A program made the position numbers and the translations under genes. The notes under the pieces are model-generated. The model was not told where the DNA came from and ran no database searches. It worked only from the letters and a program-made list of their open reading frames with translations. Shown in pieces: positions 6,651-11,074 of a stretch of 11,074 nt of DNA (position 1 is its first letter; every line of letters starts with the position of its first letter). Source of the DNA: Saprospiraceae bacterium UBA3362 (lineage in GTDB: Bacteria > Bacteroidota > Bacteroidia > Chitinophagales > Saprospiraceae); the NCBI GenBank assembly GCA_002360455.1, contig DEQQ01000093.1, positions 1 to 11,074 on the forward strand. The letters are read 5' to 3'.

Positions 6651-8606
6651 TTATTTCAATTTCAATCTAATATTATCAACTCTATAACTTGTTGTGTTGG
6701 TCGCTTTGTCTCCTGTATAAACGAAAGCTATATAATAATCTGTCGTAAAACTCGATAAGTCCACATCTCCACTTGGAACAAACGCATGATCTGCATCTGC
6801 CTGCCCCGCAAGTTTTACAGTAAGAGGAACCCAACTTGCAGCAGTGATATTGCTGCCATCAAAATTGGTCGATATCATTACTTTCAATCCATCATGCTTA
6901 TAAAATGCTTTGGCGGATTCAAAATTAAAAGTTTTAGCTGATTTTCCATTGATTTTTGGAGTGATCAACCAGGTTTCCATTTCAGTTGCTTGATCATTGA
7001 ATGCTGTAGCCTGAGCATAAACATTTCCACTAAAAACTTTGGCCAACCAAGTGCGTGTCCCTTTTACCGCTTCATTCTTCCATCCACTCAAACCGATCAC
7101 AGAATTATCTGCCATTCCTTCAAAATTAACTTGAAATGAATCTACTGCCGTGGACCCACCGCCTCCGCCGCCATTGTTGACTACATCAGTTTTATTGCGA
7201 ATAGAAATTTGCTGAGCTTTACTGGTTCCGCCTTGAGTTACTATAGCTACAATATCAGATGTACCGGTTGGAAAATTATCTCCTGCAAAGCTTGCTGCTG
7301 TTCTTGTAAACAGGTCTATCACTCCTGTTGGATCCGAAATAATGCAGGTTCCGGAATAGGTCGTTCCCGATAGCTTTGTGATTGTAGCTCCTGATATTTT
7401 TATCAAAGAAGATTCCAAATTCTCAAAGTTAGCTTTAATTTCTGCAATTGTTTTTAACTTAGGACTCACCGTCCCTGTGCCTGTCTTTTTTGCATTCCCT
7501 AATGGAACATTATTGATCTGCAACAATCCATTGAATTCTGAAAGTTCTGCTCCACTAACAATTATTTCAATTTCGTCATTTAGAGCAAAACTGTGATTGC
7601 CATCAAACCTTACGGTAACACCTCCGGTGGCATCCTGTATCTGCACATTTTGACTTACAATATTTTGTGGATCTTTATCACTGATTACGATTCCTTTAAT
7701 TTTTTTATCTGCAGGAACAGAGCTAGTTGTTCCTGTAAACAGTTTTCGCACATCCAAGATATTGATTAATGTTTCTGTACCGCTTCCTCCTCCACCGTTG
7801 CAAGTTGGTCCCGTAAGTTTAACATCTGAGGTATCTCTTATGTACAACTGCAAGTCGGTTCTGTAGACAGAAAGTATGGCAGTGATAACTCCATTTCCAG
7901 AAGGCACAACTACTCCGGCAAAATTGGAAAAACCACTGCTTCTCAATATGATCGAATTTTTCTTGCAATCTACCAAATCCAAATTGACATTGCTTTGACC
8001 CACAGCATCTGCATAAGTTTTTCCATTTGCACTGGATGCAAATTCTACACCATCCAACTGAACCAATGTAGAAAGATCATTAGATCCCAGAGCTCCAATA
8101 CTTGTCTTCTTTGGAGTGACAAATTGATTTTTTGGTCCTTTGAAAATGTACTGACTGATTACAGCATCCTCAATCTGAGCCAAGCTCAAACTTCCACTTG
8201 AGCTTGTAGTTCCTTTGCCTAACTGAATCAAATTGTTGTAAGCCCCTATGGTAAGTCCTTTACATTTGATTCCTATTTTCATTCCTACAGGAAAGTCATT
8301 GAACAATCCGGTTCTATTGAGTTTGATTTCGATTCCTCCGGTGCTGTCTTGCACCACAATGGTTTTGTAAAAATTACCACTTTTATCATCTGCAACCACA
8401 ACAGCATGAATTAATAAATCATCGGTGATATCTACAAATTTGTTGGTCTGATATTTAGACTTAAGTTCGAGAATTGAACTGTTTGCATTGAAGGGCAGCT
8501 CTGAAACTTTCTGAGGTGGCTCATCAAATTCTCTATCCACACAAGAGATCGGAGCAATACACAATATTGCCAAAAAGAAATAGAGGATGCGATTTAGTTT
8601 TTGCAT
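6651..8606 (-). CDS. DUF5689 repeat-containing lipoprotein with C-terminal choice-of-anchor-J-like domain
   Basis: This 651-residue protein is probably an outer-membrane surface lipoprotein. It has a hydrophobic signal (ILYFFLAILCIAPIS) and a likely lipidated Cys22. The lipobox PISC has Pro at -3, which is imperfect. The following VDREFDEPP is acidic, as in Bacteroidota lipoprotein export signals. Residues about 42-265 and 280-476 look like two DUF5689 units. Each has two OB-like halves with motifs such as VVQDSTGGIEIKL and VQIQDATGGVTVRF. Glycine linkers NGGGGSG (270-276) and NGGGGGGS (478-485) separate the parts. Residues 488-651 form a beta-rich domain like the choice-of-anchor J family (NFEGMADNSVIGLSGWK, TEMETWLITPKING, end SYRVDNIRLKLK). 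The start codon lies inside the end of the upstream receptor gene (13-bp overlap), which suggests translational coupling. The likely role is capture of a ligand for that receptor; the ligand is unknown. Confidence 0.85.
   Translation of the reverse strand: MQKLNRILYFFLAILCIAPISCVDREFDEPPQKVSELPFNANSSILELKSKYQTNKFVDITDDLLIHAVVVADDKSGNFYKTIVVQDSTGGIEIKLNRTGLFNDFPVGMKIGIKCKGLTIGAYNNLIQLGKGTTSSSGSLSLAQIEDAVISQYIFKGPKNQFVTPKKTSIGALGSNDLSTLVQLDGVEFASSANGKTYADAVGQSNVNLDLVDCKKNSIILRSSGFSNFAGVVVPSGNGVITAILSVYRTDLQLYIRDTSDVKLTGPTCNGGGGSGTETLINILDVRKLFTGTTSSVPADKKIKGIVISDKDPQNIVSQNVQIQDATGGVTVRFDGNHSFALNDEIEIIVSGAELSEFNGLLQINNVPLGNAKKTGTGTVSPKLKTIAEIKANFENLESSLIKISGATITKLSGTTYSGTCIISDPTGVIDLFTRTAASFAGDNFPTGTSDIVAIVTQGGTSKAQQISIRNKTDVVNNGGGGGGSTAVDSFQVNFEGMADNSVIGLSGWKNEAVKGTRTWLAKVFSGNVYAQATAFNDQATEMETWLITPKINGKSAKTFNFESAKAFYKHDGLKVMISTNFDGSNITAASWVPLTVKLAGQADADHAFVPSGDVDLSSFTTDYYIAFVYTGDKATNTTSYRVDNIRLKLK
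7152..7175 (-). other. Poly-glycine interdomain linker (residues 478-485)
   Basis: These codons encode NGGGGGGS between the second DUF5689-like unit and the C-terminal choice-of-anchor-J-like domain of the lipoprotein. They are noticeably GC-rich for this AT-rich window. A glycine run of this kind marks a flexible domain border. Confidence 0.8.
7779..7799 (-). other. Poly-glycine interdomain linker (residues 270-276)
   Basis: These codons encode NGGGGSG between the first and second DUF5689-like units of the lipoprotein. The linker resembles the one before the C-terminal domain, so the protein appears to be three parts joined by flexible hinges. Confidence 0.8.
8594..8606 (-). other. 13-bp gene overlap, probable translational coupling
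   Basis: The lipoprotein ATG (8606-8604) lies 7 bases before the receptor's TAA (8596-8594), in another frame. There is no room for a separate promoter, and no Shine-Dalgarno site is seen ahead of the ATG. Ribosomes finishing the receptor probably re-initiate on the lipoprotein, tying the amounts of the two proteins. Confidence 0.75.
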
Positions 8607-11074
8607 AAATTGAATGTTAAATTGACTAAATAATTGATACCTTGTAAATAAAAATATTTGTTTGGAAATTTGGAAGGATCTTTGGTTTCATAATCAAATC
8701 GAAATTGCTCAAAACCTCCCGATATTAAATTTTTCTGATTGGTAATATTGTTTACAGAAATAGATAATGCCGTATAATGCTTCCTAATGATCCAAGATTT
8801 AAAAATAAATAAATCCAAGACCATAGCAGACGGAAGTTTTTCTTGATCAATAATAGAATGAAACAAAGTAGAGTTGCGATCTATATCATTGACAGCTCTT
8901 GATGTTCTTCTCAGTGGATTGACCTCAAGATAGTTTCTATCCAAATAACTTAGATTTAATGCCGCAGAACCAAATTTCTTAAAATTGTATTTCAATCCCA
9001 ACATCCCTGCGGTCTGAGGAGTGCCGGGAACAAAAAAGTTTTTAAGATAAATTTGCTCTTTAGCTTTTGCATTCGAGAATTGATCATAGACATACAAGAT
9101 CGGCCTGGATGTATAAATATAATCGCCGATTGATAGGACTCCCGTTAGATGAAAACTTGCATTTATTTTATACTCTGTACTTAGCTCAACCCCTACATGT
9201 TTTTGATTTAAACCTGCATAAAAAGCATTGATCAACCCACCATCAACAAGCTCAGGATCCGCTTCATCATCAGCACCGGCATCAAGAAAAAATTGCTTTT
9301 TGATCACCTGATCTTTAATCTGAATCGAATAAAGACTTGCATCAAATTTTAGTCTCGGGTTTTTATGATGATAGCTGATAGATCCTTGAGTAAGGAATGA
9401 ATTCTTTACATAAGAAAAAACATTATTATTGAATTTTGGGTTCTCAAAAATCTGATCTGCATTAGGCGCCTTGCTTTCTATGGCCAACAAAAGATCTACA
9501 TAATTTCGACCATTGAGCTTATATGTCCATTGATTTTTCAAACCATATCCGGTTTGAGCTTGGACTTCCGACTTCCCCTTTGCATTATCAAACAATGGGT
9601 TTGCCCATAGACCCTCTCTTTGAAATCTTGAATGAGTCAGGCTGGCTCCAAACATGAGATCCAACTTCCTAAAATTTCTAATCCATTGATTAAACAATTG
9701 ATATTGATTAGAAAACATGTTGACATCAAAATTAATTTTATCCCCCTTTTTAGCTACATAATTTGGAATCTCCGCATTAAGATTTTGTTTTGAAGGATCA
9801 GTCACAAAACTTTCCAAGGCAAGAAAATAATCGGCCCCCAAAAGATCTGCCAATTCTGTATATCGATGATTTTTAACAAACTCCATACGATACCCAAAAT
9901 TCCCATGCCATTTGTTCTTATCAAAATCAAAATTCAAAAAATGCTCTATTTCTCTAGGATCTTTATGTTCATTGAGAAGAATGTAGGCAGCATTTTTCCC
10001 ACTGATGGTATTGTCTTGAATTCCATTAGCATTAAGCACCGTATTATAGTTGTTGTAATTGGCCTGATAAATACTATTCCAGTCCACCTGACTTACCGAC
10101 AGGTCCGACTTCCAGGCTTCGGCAATCTGCGACTGAGTCGTAGGATCTTCTACATAAGAAGGCAGTTTTTGATAATAATCCGGACGAGGATCTCTTGCAT
10201 TTTGCCAATCCAAACTGCTGTCATATCGTTTGCCCTTCATTCCCATCAAACCCACATTCATCAACAAACTATTGCCAAGCTGTTTCTTATAATTAAGCAT
10301 AGCAAGAGGAATCTGAGTCCCGCGCAATCTTGAATTGCGTTTCTCCCCTTCTTGCATACCCCAATAAGAATTATAGAGATTATTGCCTGCCAATACAGTC
10401 ACTTCTTTGGTGTTAGGACTAGACTTCCCCCTGGTCACAGGAGCATTGACTAGAATGACATTGATCTCCGACCTATTAGAAAACTTTTTATTCCATCCCA
10501 AATAAGCTCCCCAAGCATCATAAAAAGTGCCCGGAATATTTCCCTCTTGAGCCCATCTTCTGTTAGCTCCTAACATCAACGAATTTGAATTCCTTAACCG
10601 TTTGTTATAATGAAAACCCAAACGATGCGAATAAGCTCTATTGCTCAGACTGTATAATACAGAACAATCCTCACGCAAAGCACTGGGATCTATATTAATC
10701 CATTGACTCAACCCTGCAGACCCAAAATGCTCAGCATTGTCTCTGTAAGACAGAGTCCGATCCGAGTTGCGCGTAATTGCATTTTGGCCCGATAAAATAA
10801 AAAATTGAGATGCCGAAAAATCAATTTCGTTGAGCTGAAATCCATTCGCTCCCAAAACTTGCCAATTGTTATCCAAGCCCCTCAAGCGATAACGAAACTG
10901 CCCAAACTGAAACCCTGCAGCGTTGATCAAAGGATCTCTCGACGAGCTCAATAACGAATAGGTATCTCCACCCTGATCTTGAATACCATCGTCATTGTCA
11001 AGTTGAACCGTGACGATCTCATCATTGGTATTATCGTCCACATCTTTTTTTGCCGATGAAGTCTCGGGATTGAT
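8594..11074 (-). CDS. TonB-dependent receptor (N-terminus beyond right edge)
   Basis: The frame is open from the right edge (first visible codons INPETSSAKKD) to the stop at 8594-8596, 826 codons in view. The GTG at 11041-11039 is an internal valine, not a start. The signal peptide and any carboxypeptidase-like domain lie outside the window. Visible first is an Asp/Asn-rich linker (DDNTNDE, LDNDDGIQDQGGD), then plug sequence (TYSLLSSSRDPLINAAGF, FRYRLRGLDNNW, about 10969-10676). The barrel carries motifs typical of a large Bacteroidota receptor family: SLSNRAYSHRLGFHYN, RRWAQEGNIPGTFYDAWGAY (about 10561-10502), GEKRNSRLRGTQIPLAMLN and DPRPDYYQKLPSY. The barrel ends with INYLVNLTFNLCKN, the usual alternating last strand. 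It is the upstream gene of an operon with the DUF5689 lipoprotein, overlapping it by 13 bp. It should import an unknown ligand across the outer membrane using TonB energy. Confidence 0.92.
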   Translation of the reverse strand: MNPETSSAKKDVDDNTNDEIVTVQLDNDDGIQDQGGDTYSLLSSSRDPLINAAGFQFGQFRYRLRGLDNNWQVLGANGFQLNEIDFSASQFFILSGQNAITRNSDRTLSYRDNAEHFGSAGLSQWINIDPSALREDCSVLYSLSNRAYSHRLGFHYNKRLRNSNSLMLGANRRWAQEGNIPGTFYDAWGAYLGWNKKFSNRSEINVILVNAPVTRGKSSPNTKEVTVLAGNNLYNSYWGMQEGEKRNSRLRGTQIPLAMLNYKKQLGNSLLMNVGLMGMKGKRYDSSLDWQNARDPRPDYYQKLPSYVEDPTTQSQIAEAWKSDLSVSQVDWNSIYQANYNNYNTVLNANGIQDNTISGKNAAYILLNEHKDPREIEHFLNFDFDKNKWHGNFGYRMEFVKNHRYTELADLLGADYFLALESFVTDPSKQNLNAEIPNYVAKKGDKINFDVNMFSNQYQLFNQWIRNFRKLDLMFGASLTHSRFQREGLWANPLFDNAKGKSEVQAQTGYGLKNQWTYKLNGRNYVDLLLAIESKAPNADQIFENPKFNNNVFSYVKNSFLTQGSISYHHKNPRLKFDASLYSIQIKDQVIKKQFFLDAGADDEADPELVDGGLINAFYAGLNQKHVGVELSTEYKINASFHLTGVLSIGDYIYTSRPILYVYDQFSNAKAKEQIYLKNFFVPGTPQTAGMLGLKYNFKKFGSAALNLSYLDRNYLEVNPLRRTSRAVNDIDRNSTLFHSIIDQEKLPSAMVLDLFIFKSWIIRKHYTALSISVNNITNQKNLISGGFEQFRFDYETKDPSKFPNKYFYLQGINYLVNLTFNLCKN

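Noticed and set aside
9866..10333. 155-codon plus-strand open frame opposite the second receptor
   Set aside because: It lies wholly antisense to a well-supported receptor barrel with family motifs. Its translation is rich in Ile, Arg and His with no domain pattern, as expected for an antisense shadow.
11039..11041. GTG as the start codon of the second receptor
   Set aside because: The frame stays open through 11 more codons to the window edge. The protein lacks a signal peptide and the family's N-terminal part, so the GTG is an internal valine and the gene is cut by the edge.
1..11074. CRISPR arrays, insertion sequences, tRNA or rRNA genes, phage or defence genes
   Set aside because: No regularly spaced repeats, transposase motifs, terminal inverted repeats, tRNA cloverleaf or rRNA segments were found. 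The coding content is ordinary outer-membrane and secreted proteins of Bacteroidota.

Overview
The window looks like a chromosomal segment of a Bacteroidota bacterium, probably of the Saprospiria/Chitinophagia type. The evidence is two TonB-dependent outer-membrane receptors of Bacteroidota families, a surface-type lipoprotein with DUF5689 repeats, a DUF1800/DUF1501 gene pair whose second member ends in a type IX secretion (T9SS) sorting domain, AT-rich intergenic DNA, no Shine-Dalgarno sites before the genes, and -7 boxes resembling the Bacteroidota consensus TAnnTTTG. The lineage is inferred from gene content, not from a phylogenetic marker.

Layout, left to right. Positions 1-80 hold the last 25 codons of a plus-strand formate-tetrahydrofolate ligase gene (fhs), a housekeeping one-carbon enzyme. 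A short spacer with a perfect -7 box leads to a complete 807-residue TonB-dependent receptor (214-2637, plus) that has no partner lipoprotein gene beside it. After a 317-bp gap come two tightly spaced plus-strand genes: a DUF1800 protein (2955-4664) and a DUF1501 protein (4691-6256) with a Tat-like N-terminus and a T9SS C-terminal domain. This pair recurs in many bacteria but has no firmly assigned function. A 394-bp convergent gap (6257-6650) holds a strong bidirectional terminator hairpin and a second hairpin. The right half is a minus-strand operon that enters from beyond the right edge: a second TonB-dependent receptor (11074-8594, N-terminus outside the window) overlaps by 13 bp a 651-residue lipoprotein (8606-6651) with four OB-like modules and a C-terminal choice-of-anchor-J-like domain.

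How the genes may work together. All complete genes encode proteins with export or outer-membrane features, apart from DUF1800, whose location is unclear. The minus-strand pair resembles a SusC/SusD-like uptake unit with the SusD position taken by a DUF5689 lipoprotein: a surface protein would capture a ligand and the receptor would import it. The DUF1501 protein has residues laid out like metal ligands of the alkaline-phosphatase/sulfatase superfamily and could be a secreted hydrolase supported by its DUF1800 neighbour. Neither substrate can be read from the sequence. No tRNA, rRNA, CRISPR array, insertion sequence, phage gene or origin was seen.
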